Source: Aliishimia sp963922415 (GTDB lineage Bacteria; Pseudomonadota; Alphaproteobacteria; Rhodobacterales; Rhodobacteraceae). From it: a DNA stretch of 16,217 nucleotides. The stretch is from assembly GCA_963922415.1 (NCBI GenBank), contig CAWUIP010000081.1, positions 1 to 16,217 on the forward strand, read 5' to 3'. Of this stretch, positions 1-6,746 are shown in pieces; the first letter of the stretch is position 1, and the number at the start of each line of letters is the position of its first letter. The notes below the pieces were generated by a model. That model did not search any database. It was not told the origin of the DNA and saw only the letters and a list, made by a program, of their open reading frames with translations. The translations under genes and the position numbers were made by a program.

Positions 1-1001
1 CGGCCTGTGCGGCCATTGACCACAAACCGGTAGGTTTTGCCGCGATATTTATAGGCGGCGAGCCACACGGGCAGCAGGATGTGTTTGAAGGTGACGTCGC
101 TGACGCGGGTGTCGAGATCGGTGATTTTTTGGCGGTCGCCTCCGATGTCGAATTTCACATCGCGCTCGATCACGCGGGCCATCAGGCTGCGCGCCTCGTC
201 AAAGCCATCGGCCAGTTCCACCGCGTATCCTTCGGCGCGGAAGCCCGCCAGAAACTCAGGCGTGTAGGGTTCAAGCGCGCTGAGATCCCAAGGTTCCAGC
301 GCGTCGGTATAGCTTTTGGGCAGGCTTTTGGAGGCGAGGACAAGCACGTCGTCAAAGAACCGCGCCACTTTGCCGGAAACGGAGCGCCAGCGCACTTTTG
401 CGACCTGCACCTTTTGGCGTTTGCCGTCGCGCATCATGGTGCGGGTTTCGTAGTAAACTGTGCCGCGTTGGCCGCGATAGCGCGTCTGGGTGTCGGCGTC
501 GAAGGTCCAGTAGGGCACATAGATGCCCTGCATGGCGCGGCCTTTGCGGGCATATTCTTGCAGCCCGTTGGGAGCAAACCACAACCCGCCCAGCCAGTCT
601 GTCATCTCGTGGCGCGCTTGGCGTTCGTCCAGCGCGAAGGGGAGCACGGCTTTGGGCTTGATGTGCCGATGTGCGCCGGTGTCGGTGACAACGGGCGTCG
701 CGCAGAACGGGCATTCGGCGGCGTGGATCGTTGCGTCAAACTCGACCTGCGCGCCGCAATTGGGGCAGGAGGAGACGCGCGTCTCTTCCATTTCCGCTTG
801 CGGCAGTTGCGCATTCAGCGCGGTGCGGAGGTCCAATTCACGAATTGGGTCGAACCCGCGCGTCGCGCCTTCGACCGCTTGCGTGTTGCCGCAGTGGTCG
901 CAGTGCATTTCGTTGGCGCCGGGGTCAAAGCGCATGTCTGCGCCGCAATTGTCGCAGGGAAACCGGTGTTCAGCCAGCGGCGCGGGCGGTGGGCTTACCA
1001 T
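1..1001 (-). CDS. Double zinc-ribbon protein, YdjG-like, 3' end outside window
   Basis: About 333 codons are visible; the C-terminus lies beyond the left edge. The N-terminus carries two zinc-ribbon units: CxxC pairs at residues 16/19 and 34/37, then 79/82 and 97/100. A soluble region follows, with runs such as YVPYWTFDADTQTRYRGQRG, and the visible end reads KYRGKTYRFVVNGRTG. Proteins of this type are often annotated as PriA-like or TFIIB-type zinc-ribbon proteins; no helicase motifs are visible here. The closest functional comparison I can make is Bacillus subtilis YdjG, a membrane zinc-ribbon protein that works with the SPFH protein YdjI and PspA. A C-terminal membrane helix is expected but not visible. 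The ATG at 1001 is the only good start, because an in-frame stop (the end of the upstream phosphatase gene) lies 18 bp before it. It is the last visible gene of a minus-strand operon. Confidence 0.8.
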   Translation of the reverse strand, partial: MVSPPPAPLAEHRFPCDNCGADMRFDPGANEMHCDHCGNTQAVEGATRGFDPIRELDLRTALNAQLPQAEMEETRVSSCPNCGAQVEFDATIHAAECPFCATPVVTDTGAHRHIKPKAVLPFALDERQARHEMTDWLGGLWFAPNGLQEYARKGRAMQGIYVPYWTFDADTQTRYRGQRGTVYYETRTMMRDGKRQKVQVAKVRWRSVSGKVARFFDDVLVLASKSLPKSYTDALEPWDLSALEPYTPEFLAGFRAEGYAVELADGFDEARSLMARVIERDVKFDIGGDRQKITDLDTRVSDVTFKHILLPVWLAAYKYRGKTYRFVVNGRTG

Positions 1002-1019
1002 CAGGTCACGGGCCCCGCT

Positions 1020-1505
1020 CTAGTATTCATAACCGGCATATTCATTCGGCGAGTCGACGCGTGTCTCGTCGCCCAAAAAGCGTGCCCAAACGCCGCCTGG
1101 GCGCCAGATGCCCTCAATCAGGGCAGCCGCCTCGGCCGTGTCGCCGCCGCGCCCTTCTTGGGCATAGCGCATCATAAAGGCGGAGACACGCGCGTTGTAG
1201 ATGCAGTGGACGTGGACCTGGGTGTCATCAGGAAGCGCCTCGAAGGCGGCGACAAAGGCGGCATAATCGTCATCTGTTGGCGCGTCGAAGTCGACGGGGA
1301 TGTAATCATAGCCAAGCCCCAGCGCCGCGAGGCATCCGGGCTCGTCCTCCAGGGCGCCTTTGTTGTCATAGGGGCCCAAGTTGATCACATGCACGACGCC
1401 AGCAGCCTTGAGGGCGGCAAACTGCGGCTCCGTCGGTTGTCCCGAGAGGGTAACGCGACCGTCCCAGCGCCGTAAATTCAGGATGTCAGAAAGATCATCG
1501 TTCAT
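1020..1505 (-). CDS. Small cysteine phosphatase-like protein (DSP/DUF442-like fold)
   Basis: This 161-residue protein looks like a compact tyrosine or dual-specificity phosphatase. The likely P-loop is VHVHCIYNARVSAF, with His100, Cys101 and Arg106. A preceding Asp-rich loop, VDFDAPTDDD (residues 71-80), is placed where the general acid loop normally sits. The Cys-to-Arg spacing is four residues rather than the classical five, as in DUF442/BLH-type phosphatase-like proteins. Activity on protein, lipid or small-molecule phosphates cannot be decided. The ATG at 1505 is preceded by an AGGCAGG ribosome binding site. The gene starts 12 bp after the SPFH stop and ends 18 bp before the zinc-ribbon gene, so the three are probably co-transcribed. 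Confidence 0.75.
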   Translation of the reverse strand: MNDDLSDILNLRRWDGRVTLSGQPTEPQFAALKAAGVVHVINLGPYDNKGALEDEPGCLAALGLGYDYIPVDFDAPTDDDYAAFVAAFEALPDDTQVHVHCIYNARVSAFMMRYAQEGRGGDTAEAAALIEGIWRPGGVWARFLGDETRVDSPNEYAGYEY

Positions 1506-1517
1506 CGCGTGGCCTGC

Positions 1518-2645
1518 CTAGACGCCCGGTGGGGGCGGTGGGGGCAGAATGGTGAAAAGCTGCGCCAGCTCGGCAACATCTTCGGCCTTCTGCCAGCCGT
1601 CTTGGCCAGGTGTCCACACATAGGTGTCGCGGGTCACGTCGCCTTCGCCTGCCATCCGCCCCAGCGCCGCTTTGGAGTAGGGGCCATGGGTCTTGCCGCC
1701 TTCTGCGACGTGCCAGACATGCTCAATTGGGGGCGGCGGCGGTGCGATGGCGGCAGGCTGTGGCGCTGCCTGGACTTGCGCGGGGGCGGCCCCCCAGGGG
1801 CCCGACTGCGCGGTCTGCTGAGCGATCTGCATACCCAATCCGGCGCCCATGCCCGCTTGGATCGCGGCAGCCGCCCCGCCGTCGCGGGAGAGCGACTCGG
1901 CGGCTTGGAACTGCATGTATTCGCCCAGATTTCCAATCACGCCCATGGAAGAGCGCTTGTCCATCACCTCTTCCACCGCTGGCGGCAGCGAGATGTTTTC
2001 GATGTAAAGTTCGGGGATGAGCAGCCCGTATTCCGCCAAGCGCGGCGCGATTTCGCGGGCCACCAACTGGCCCAACTCGCGGGTGTTGGCCGCCATGTCC
2101 ATCACCGGGATGCCAGACCGGGCCAGCGTGCGCGAAAACTCCTGCACGATGATGTTGCGGATCTGATAGCTGATCTCGTCCATGGTGAATTCGCCATCGG
2201 TGCCCACGATCTCGACCAAGAAGCGCGCAGGATCTGCGACCTTGACCGAATAGGTGCCAAAGGCGCGCAGCCGCACCGGGCCAAATTCGGGATCGCGGCA
2301 GATGATCGGGTTCTTGGTGCCCCATTTCAGATCGTTCGACCGGGTGGTGTTGACGAAGTAAACCTCGGACTTGAACGGGCTTTTGAACCCGTGATCCCAG
2401 TGCTGGAGTGTCGTCATCACCGGCATGTTGTTGGTTTCGAGCATGTAAAGACCCGGCGCGAACACATCCGCCAGTTGCCCTTCATGCACAAACACGGCGG
2501 CTTGGCCCTCGCGCACGGTCAGCTCCGCCCCGTATTTGATCTCGTGCCCTTCGCGTTCGAACCGCCAGACCATCGTGTCGCGCGTGTCGTCGACCCAGTG
2601 GATGACGTCGATAAACTCGCCGGTCAGAAAATCGAAAATACCCAT
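1518..2645 (-). CDS. SPFH/flotillin-domain protein with C-terminal GYF_2-like domain (YdjI-like)
   Basis: The protein has 375 residues. It begins MGIFDFLTGEFIDVIHWVDD, typical of the YdjI-like ('virion core protein'-like) SPFH family. The SPFH/band-7 core covers roughly residues 40-230, with VREGQAAVFVHEGQLADVF early and LIPELYIENISLP near its end. An Ala/Gln/Gly-rich linker (about 248-305) and a polyproline run lead into a GYF_2/DUF4339-like domain (about 308-365: HVWHVAEGGKTHGPYS, later WQKAEDVAEL). The tail is again polyproline. There is no N-terminal signal or membrane helix, so a partner must bring it to the membrane; in Bacillus YdjG does this for YdjI. An upstream in-frame ATG at 2711 exists, but the start at 2645 has an AGGGAG ribosome binding site about 9 bp before it and matches the usual N-terminus. 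First gene of the minus-strand operon. Confidence 0.88.
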   Translation of the reverse strand: MGIFDFLTGEFIDVIHWVDDTRDTMVWRFEREGHEIKYGAELTVREGQAAVFVHEGQLADVFAPGLYMLETNNMPVMTTLQHWDHGFKSPFKSEVYFVNTTRSNDLKWGTKNPIICRDPEFGPVRLRAFGTYSVKVADPARFLVEIVGTDGEFTMDEISYQIRNIIVQEFSRTLARSGIPVMDMAANTRELGQLVAREIAPRLAEYGLLIPELYIENISLPPAVEEVMDKRSSMGVIGNLGEYMQFQAAESLSRDGGAAAAIQAGMGAGLGMQIAQQTAQSGPWGAAPAQVQAAPQPAAIAPPPPPIEHVWHVAEGGKTHGPYSKAALGRMAGEGDVTRDTYVWTPGQDGWQKAEDVAELAQLFTILPPPPPPGV

Positions 2646-2680
2646 GGCCGCACTCCCTGGCTCGCATCGTGTTTCCACGC

Positions 2681-2690
2681 CCCATATGGG
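2681..2690. promoter_or_regulatory. 10-bp perfect palindrome upstream of the SPFH operon
   Basis: CCCATATGGG is self-complementary and lies 36 bp upstream of the SPFH start codon, within the 143-bp gap to the Rrf2 gene. Its place fits an operator or a promoter-proximal site, but no regulator is known to me for this motif, and a palindrome of this size can occur by chance. Confidence 0.25.
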
Positions 2691-2757
2691 AAGAGGTGGT
2701 ATCAAATTCACGGGGAACCTGCCAGTGCAATGCCCCTCAGAAATGCAGCGGTGTGCA

Positions 2758-2779
2758 CCGCCCTCCGCCAGAAGGGCGG
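2758..2779 (-). terminator. Possible terminator hairpin after the Rrf2 gene
   Basis: A 7-bp GC-rich stem (2758-2764 with 2773-2779) with an 8-nt loop lies about 10 bp downstream of the Rrf2 stop codon on the minus strand. It would separate the Rrf2 gene from the SPFH operon that follows on the same strand. No T tract follows, so intrinsic termination would be weak. Confidence 0.35.
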
Positions 2780-2788
2780 GGTAGCCGG

Positions 2789-3193
2789 CTAGGTTCCGCG
2801 CACTTCGGAAATCGTGGTTTCGCCAAGGCGGTCGATCAGGCTTTGTTCGATCTCCGCCATGACGCTTGAAATGCGCCGGTGGAGCGCGTGCTCGACCGAA
2901 CAGGAGGGCGCATGATCGCCCGTATCTGTCGTAATGAGGCTTTCATCAAGCGCCAGATAAACATCCGCCAGCGAGATACTCTCTGGCGCGCGCGCCAGCC
3001 GCCATCCGCCTGCATACCCTTTTTCCGAGGTCAAAAGCCCCGCCTCGCGCAACCGTCCCAGGACACGCCGGACAACCACCGGGTTTGTTCCGGCATGTGC
3101 GGCAATGTCGGCCGATGTGCGCACGCGATCTGGCTCCCCGGCCATATGGCTGAGGGTGTGCAGTGCAAGTGATAGGCGACTGTTCCGCTTCAT
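2789..3193 (-). CDS. Rrf2-family transcriptional regulator
   Basis: This 134-residue protein has an N-terminal winged helix-turn-helix typical of Rrf2: start MKRNSRLSLALHTLSHMA, recognition region TNPVVVRRVLGRLREAGLL (about 37-55), and the wing GYAGGWRLAR (about 59-68). The effector half contains one cysteine, Cys98, in APSCSVEHAL. IscR and NsrR use three cysteines for a [2Fe-2S] cluster, so this one is unlikely to be a cluster sensor of that type; it is closer to the YwnA-like members that sense small molecules or thiol state. The ATG at 3193 follows GGAAAG. It is divergent from the CobW-DUF1826-ADH operon, with 104 bp between start codons, and is the obvious candidate to regulate that operon. 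Confidence 0.88.
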   Translation of the reverse strand: MKRNSRLSLALHTLSHMAGEPDRVRTSADIAAHAGTNPVVVRRVLGRLREAGLLTSEKGYAGGWRLARAPESISLADVYLALDESLITTDTGDHAPSCSVEHALHRRISSVMAEIEQSLIDRLGETTISEVRGT

Positions 3194-3233
3194 CCGCGAT
3201 TTCTTTCCAAACTCCGTTCAAACGTAACTATTG

Positions 3234-3256
3234 CTGTTGCATTCATCTCGCAACAG
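3234..3256. promoter_or_regulatory. Inverted repeat between divergent Rrf2 and CobW genes, candidate operator
   Basis: CTGTTGC (3234-3240) and GCAACAG (3250-3256) form a perfect 7-bp inverted repeat with a 9-bp spacer. Further GTTGC-like half sites lie at 3230-3234 (ATTGC) and 3262-3266 (GTTGC). A loose sigma-70 promoter for the CobW gene can be drawn through it: TTGCTG at 3231-3236 and CAGAAT at 3254-3259, 17 bp apart. A bound protein would then block transcription. The dimer-sized repeat fits an Rrf2 repressor. I see no good match to the AT-rich alphaproteobacterial Zur box, though a divergent one cannot be excluded. Confidence 0.45.
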
Positions 3257-3297
3257 AATAAGTTGCGTGACCTAAGCAGCAGCCCATGGAGCCACAT

Positions 3298-4509
3298 ATG
3301 TCAGATACGCGCCTTCCCGTCACGGTCCTTTCCGGTTTTCTGGGCGCTGGCAAGACCACGCTTTTGAACCGGGTTTTGAACAACCGCGAAGGCCGGCGCG
3401 TTGCCGTCATCGTGAATGATATGTCCGAGGTCAACATTGATGCGGATCTGGTGCGCGCGGACACTGAGTTGAGCCGCACAGATGAAACCTTGGTTGAGAT
3501 GTCCAATGGCTGCATTTGCTGCACGTTGCGCGATGACCTGCTGGACGAAGTGCGTAAGCTCGCAGGCGAGGGGCGATTTGATTACCTGCTGATCGAATCC
3601 ACCGGGATTTCAGAGCCGCTGCCTGTCGCCGCGACCTTCGACTTCCGTGATGAGTTCGGTGACAGTCTGTCGGACGTTGCGCGACTTGACACGATGGTGA
3701 CGGTTGTCGACGCTGTGAACCTGCTCAACGACTACTCTTCGCATGACTTCCTCAGAGATCGCGGCGAGACGATGGGCGAGGAGGATGAGCGCACGCTTGT
3801 GCATCTTCTGACCGACCAGATCGAATTTGCCGATGTGGTCATTCTCAACAAGGTTGCGGATGCGGGGCCTGAAAAGGTCGACGCGGCGCGCAAGATCATC
3901 CGCAGCCTGAACGCGGATGCCGAGATCATCGAGACGAACCAGTCGTCGGTTGCGGCTGAGAAGATCCTGGACACGGGGCTGTTCGATTTTGAGGCCGCGC
4001 ATGAGCATCCGATGTGGGCCAAAGAGCTTTACGGCTTTGCCGACCACGTGCCAGAGACCGAGGAATACGGTGTGGCCTCATACGTTTACCGCGCGCGGCT
4101 GCCCTTCGTGCCCCAGAAGATCCTCGAGGTGCTGAATGGCGACCTGCCTGGCGTGATCCGCGCCAAAGGGCATTTTTGGATTTCAACGCGCCCCGATTGG
4201 GTGGCGGAGTTTTCGCTGGCGGGGGCGCTGTCGAGTGTGCAGCCGCTGGGCACGTGGTGGGCTGCAGTTCCAGAAGAGCGGCGCCCGACCCATGACAGTG
4301 CGCAAGCCTACCTACGCGCACATTGGGTGGAGCCGTGGGGCGATCGCCGCCAAGAGATCGTCTTTATTGGGGCGGGGATCGATTGGGCCGCGCTGAAGGC
4401 GCGCCTGGATACCTGTCTGGTGCCGGCAGTTGCGGCTGCATCGCCCAACGATTTGCCAGATTATCCTGACCCGTTCCCAATCTGGCGCCGGGCCGAGGAC
4501 GCGGCGTGA
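3298..4509 (+). CDS. COG0523/CobW-family GTPase, putative zinc metallochaperone
   Basis: The 403-residue cytosolic G3E GTPase has Walker A GFLGAGKT (13-20), the metal-binding CxCC motif in GCICC (Cys72, Cys74, Cys75), a switch region ESTGISEP (100-107), the guanine-specificity motif NKVAD (184-188), and a CobW C-terminal domain over about the last 130 residues. The linker LDTGLFDFEAAHEHPMW is typical of the ZigA/YeiR-like group, whose studied members deliver zinc to client proteins under zinc limitation; cobalt or nitrile-hydratase roles belong to other branches. An in-frame ATG exists at 3286, but the ATG at 3298 has GGAG 7 bp before it, so I chose that. The stop overlaps the next start by four bases (GTGA), and the operon goes on with DUF1826 and a zinc-dependent alcohol dehydrogenase, a possible client. 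Confidence 0.9.
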   Translation: MSDTRLPVTVLSGFLGAGKTTLLNRVLNNREGRRVAVIVNDMSEVNIDADLVRADTELSRTDETLVEMSNGCICCTLRDDLLDEVRKLAGEGRFDYLLIESTGISEPLPVAATFDFRDEFGDSLSDVARLDTMVTVVDAVNLLNDYSSHDFLRDRGETMGEEDERTLVHLLTDQIEFADVVILNKVADAGPEKVDAARKIIRSLNADAEIIETNQSSVAAEKILDTGLFDFEAAHEHPMWAKELYGFADHVPETEEYGVASYVYRARLPFVPQKILEVLNGDLPGVIRAKGHFWISTRPDWVAEFSLAGALSSVQPLGTWWAAVPEERRPTHDSAQAYLRAHWVEPWGDRRQEIVFIGAGIDWAALKARLDTCLVPAVAAASPNDLPDYPDPFPIWRRAEDAA

Positions 4510-5165
4510 ATTTCATCCGCAAGACGGTAAAAGACGCCGCGATTGGCGTCGCCTTGGCAGACGCGCCGGAAGCGCTCAGTGCGTTTTTGAAACCGGGCTG
4601 TGCCGCGGCGATTTGGCGACGTCAGACCGCGCCGAAAATCCAGGCTTGGTTGGACCGTTTGGACCCAGATCTGCTGCCGCGTGGGCGCGTGATGTTGCGT
4701 CCCAATGCGGTTGCGGAAACGGTCGGCCACCTTTGCGATATGTCGGGCTTGCCTGCGGGGGACGCGCGCGCCTGGCTAGAGGCGGATATCACATCCCTGG
4801 CGGACATGTTCGCAACGCTGATGTCGGCGGACTATCTGCGGCTGCGTCTTGATGTGGTGACCGGCAATGCCTGCCGCAAGTTCCACATAGATGCGATCAC
4901 GGCGCGCCTTGTGTGCACCTATCGCGGCACTGGCACCCAATACGGCATTTCGACCGATGGAGACGACCCCAAGCGTGTCTTCACTGTGCAAACTGGTGCG
5001 CCGATCCTGCTGCGGGGGACCGAATGGCCAACGCAGCCTGCATCGGGGTTGTTGCACCGGTCGCCGCCCATCGAAGGGACCGGGGAAACGCGTCTTCTGC
5101 TTGTTCTGGATCCGGTGTTTGAGCCGGAGAACGAGCCGGACTTTTCGCACACTTATATTCACTAA
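4506..5165 (+). CDS. DUF1826 domain-containing protein
   Basis: This 219-residue protein starts with GTG, overlapping the CobW stop as GTGA, with GAGGA 6 bp upstream, so translation is probably coupled. I recognise it as DUF1826, a family of unknown function often found next to COG0523 GTPases. No signal peptide or membrane helix is seen. The conserved-looking C-terminal half has RKFHIDAITARLVCTYRG (124-141, with His127 and Asp129) and LLHRSPP (His184), followed by ETRLLLVLDP (Arg196). The order HxD, then His, then Arg resembles the facial triad and 2-oxoglutarate-binding residue of Fe(II)/2OG dioxygenases. That reading is my inference, not an established property. The operon position suggests a role in metal homeostasis. 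Confidence 0.8.
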   Translation: MNFIRKTVKDAAIGVALADAPEALSAFLKPGCAAAIWRRQTAPKIQAWLDRLDPDLLPRGRVMLRPNAVAETVGHLCDMSGLPAGDARAWLEADITSLADMFATLMSADYLRLRLDVVTGNACRKFHIDAITARLVCTYRGTGTQYGISTDGDDPKRVFTVQTGAPILLRGTEWPTQPASGLLHRSPPIEGTGETRLLLVLDPVFEPENEPDFSHTYIH

Positions 5166-5181
5166 GGTTGAGGATCTTGCC

Positions 5182-6345
5182 ATGAAAACCCGTGCCGCGA
5201 TTGCCTGGGGCCCAAACCAACCCTTGGAGATCGAAGAGATTGATCTTGAAGGGCCCAAAGACGGAGAAGTTCTGGTCCGGATCGTGACAACGAGCCTGTG
5301 CCACACAGACGTGTTCACGCTGTCGGGCGAAGATCCAGAGGGTCTGTTCCCTTGCATCCTGGGCCACGAGGGCTGCGGTATTGTCGAGGAGGTCGGCAAG
5401 GGCGTCACATCTGTGAAGCCAGGCGATCACGTGATCCCGCTTTATGTGCCCGAAGATCCAGACTGTCCCTACATCAAGTCCGGCAAGACCAATCTGTGCC
5501 AGACAATCCGGGCCACGCAAGGCGCAGGATTGATGCCGGATGGCACCTCGCGCTTTTCCTATAAGGGCAAGCAGATCCTGCACTATATGGGCACCAGCAC
5601 GTTCAGCGAATACACGGTTCTGCCTGAGATTTCGGTGGCCAAGATTTCCAAGGATGCGCCTTTGTCCAAGGCCTCTGTGATGGGCTGCGCGGTGCCCACG
5701 GGCATCGGTGCGGTGCGCAACACCGCCAAGGTCGAGGCGGGTGCAACGGTCGCGGTCTTTGGGCTGGGCGCAGTTGGCATGGCCGTGATCCAAGGCGCGG
5801 TTCTGAAAGGCGCCTCGCGCATTATCGGGATCGACGTCAATCCCAACAAGTTCCCGTTGGCCATGTCCCTGGGTGCCACGGAATGCGTCAATCCAAAGGA
5901 TCACGCGGCACCCATCCATGAAGTCCTGGTCGAGATGACAAATGGCGGTCTGGATTACACGTTCGAAGCGGTCGGTAATGTGGACCTGATGCGCTCGGCG
6001 CTGGAGGCGTGCCACAAGGGCTGGGGCGAGTGCACCGTGATCGGTGTTGCGGGCGCGGGGCAAGAGATCTCGACCCGCCCATTCCAGCTTGTGACCGGGC
6101 GCGTGTGGCGCGGCACAGCCTTTGGCGGCGTGCTGGGACGCAGCCAGTTGCCAGGCATGGTGGATGAATGGATGCGCGGTGATTTCAGCGTTGATCCCTA
6201 CATCACGCATCATATGAACCACGAGCAGATCAACACGGCGTTTGACCTGCTGAAAGCGGGCGAGTCGATCCGGTCGGTCATCCACTTCCAGCCAGATCAA
6301 ACGATGACTGTGAATTCGCTGCCGGGTCAGATCGTGCCGGTCTAA
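5182..6345 (+). CDS. S-(hydroxymethyl)glutathione dehydrogenase / class III alcohol dehydrogenase, variant structural-zinc site
   Basis: The 387-residue medium-chain dehydrogenase is expected to oxidise the formaldehyde-glutathione adduct with NAD+, in the cytosol. Catalytic-zinc residues are present: Cys40 (SLCHTD), His62-Glu63 (GHEG) and Cys169 (GCAVPTGIGA). Class III markers Asp51 and Glu53 (GEDPEG), Arg110 (TIRATQG) and GLMPDGTSRF are kept. The Rossmann motif is GLGAVG (194-199), with Asp218 for NAD preference. The structural-zinc loop is abnormal: it reads PEDPDCPYIKSGKTNLC (90-106), where the family usually has four Cys. The first is Asp92, the third Ile98, and only Cys95 and Cys106 remain. 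A tail of about 17 residues extends past the usual end near SIRSV. The start at 5182 has GAGGA 7 bp before it; an open frame further upstream is out of context. It follows the DUF1826 gene by 16 bp. Confidence 0.88.
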   Translation: MKTRAAIAWGPNQPLEIEEIDLEGPKDGEVLVRIVTTSLCHTDVFTLSGEDPEGLFPCILGHEGCGIVEEVGKGVTSVKPGDHVIPLYVPEDPDCPYIKSGKTNLCQTIRATQGAGLMPDGTSRFSYKGKQILHYMGTSTFSEYTVLPEISVAKISKDAPLSKASVMGCAVPTGIGAVRNTAKVEAGATVAVFGLGAVGMAVIQGAVLKGASRIIGIDVNPNKFPLAMSLGATECVNPKDHAAPIHEVLVEMTNGGLDYTFEAVGNVDLMRSALEACHKGWGECTVIGVAGAGQEISTRPFQLVTGRVWRGTAFGGVLGRSQLPGMVDEWMRGDFSVDPYITHHMNHEQINTAFDLLKAGESIRSVIHFQPDQTMTVNSLPGQIVPV

Positions 6346-6381
6346 GCGCCGATGGTTGCACGCAATCTAGGAGACAACACG

Positions 6382-6627
6382 ATGCGCCGGAAACGGCGCG
6401 CGGGCGACCCCATGGCGGCGTTTGATGGGCTGCCTGCGCCGCTGCGGCAGTGGCTTTCGCAGGCGGCGTTGCCCTGGTCGCCCGCCTCGGCCCGCCGGAT
6501 CTGGGTGAAATGCCGCAAGAAGGGTCTCAACAGCGACGAAACCCTGGATGTGCTAGCGCGCGCCGAGGCGCGGTCGCTGGCGCGCGACAGATACGCAACG
6601 CTGCCCGGTCCAACCGCCGAGATCTGA
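6382..6627 (+). CDS. DUF6525-like small protein
   Basis: This 81-residue basic protein contains DPMAAFDGLPAPLRQWLSQA (9-28), ALPWSPASARRIW (29-41) and LARAEARSLARDR (58-70), a pattern I recognise from small DUF6525 proteins of Rhodobacteraceae. Function is unknown. It is predicted all-helical, with no signal peptide and one Cys (Cys44). The ATG at 6382 follows AGGAG with 8-bp spacing; an upstream in-frame ATG at 6352 lacks this. It lies 36 bp after the dehydrogenase gene and is probably the last gene of the CobW operon. Confidence 0.72.
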   Translation: MRRKRRAGDPMAAFDGLPAPLRQWLSQAALPWSPASARRIWVKCRKKGLNSDETLDVLARAEARSLARDRYATLPGPTAEI

Positions 6628-6746
6628 GGGCCCAGTCCCCGGTCGTTCTGTGCTTAGCCCGCGTGACACGCTGCGTCATAGATCGACACGTCGGTACTTC
6701 AGTTCTAGCCTATGCAGAAAGCCGGATCTGGGAGGAGGCCGACAAG

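Noticed and set aside
81..1475. Long plus-strand open frame (464 codons)
   Set aside because: It lies antisense to the zinc-ribbon and phosphatase genes, which have clear motifs; the product has no recognisable domain. High GC makes long antisense frames common.
1509..2792. Long plus-strand open frame (427 codons)
   Set aside because: Antisense to the SPFH gene, whose family features and ribosome binding site are clear.
3194..3297. Zur-box in the CobW promoter
   Set aside because: The expected AT-rich palindrome of alphaproteobacterial Zur sites is not present; the GTTGC repeat is reported as a candidate Rrf2 operator instead.
4981..6300. Long minus-strand open frame (439 codons)
   Set aside because: Antisense to the alcohol dehydrogenase; His/Arg/Ala-rich product without motifs.
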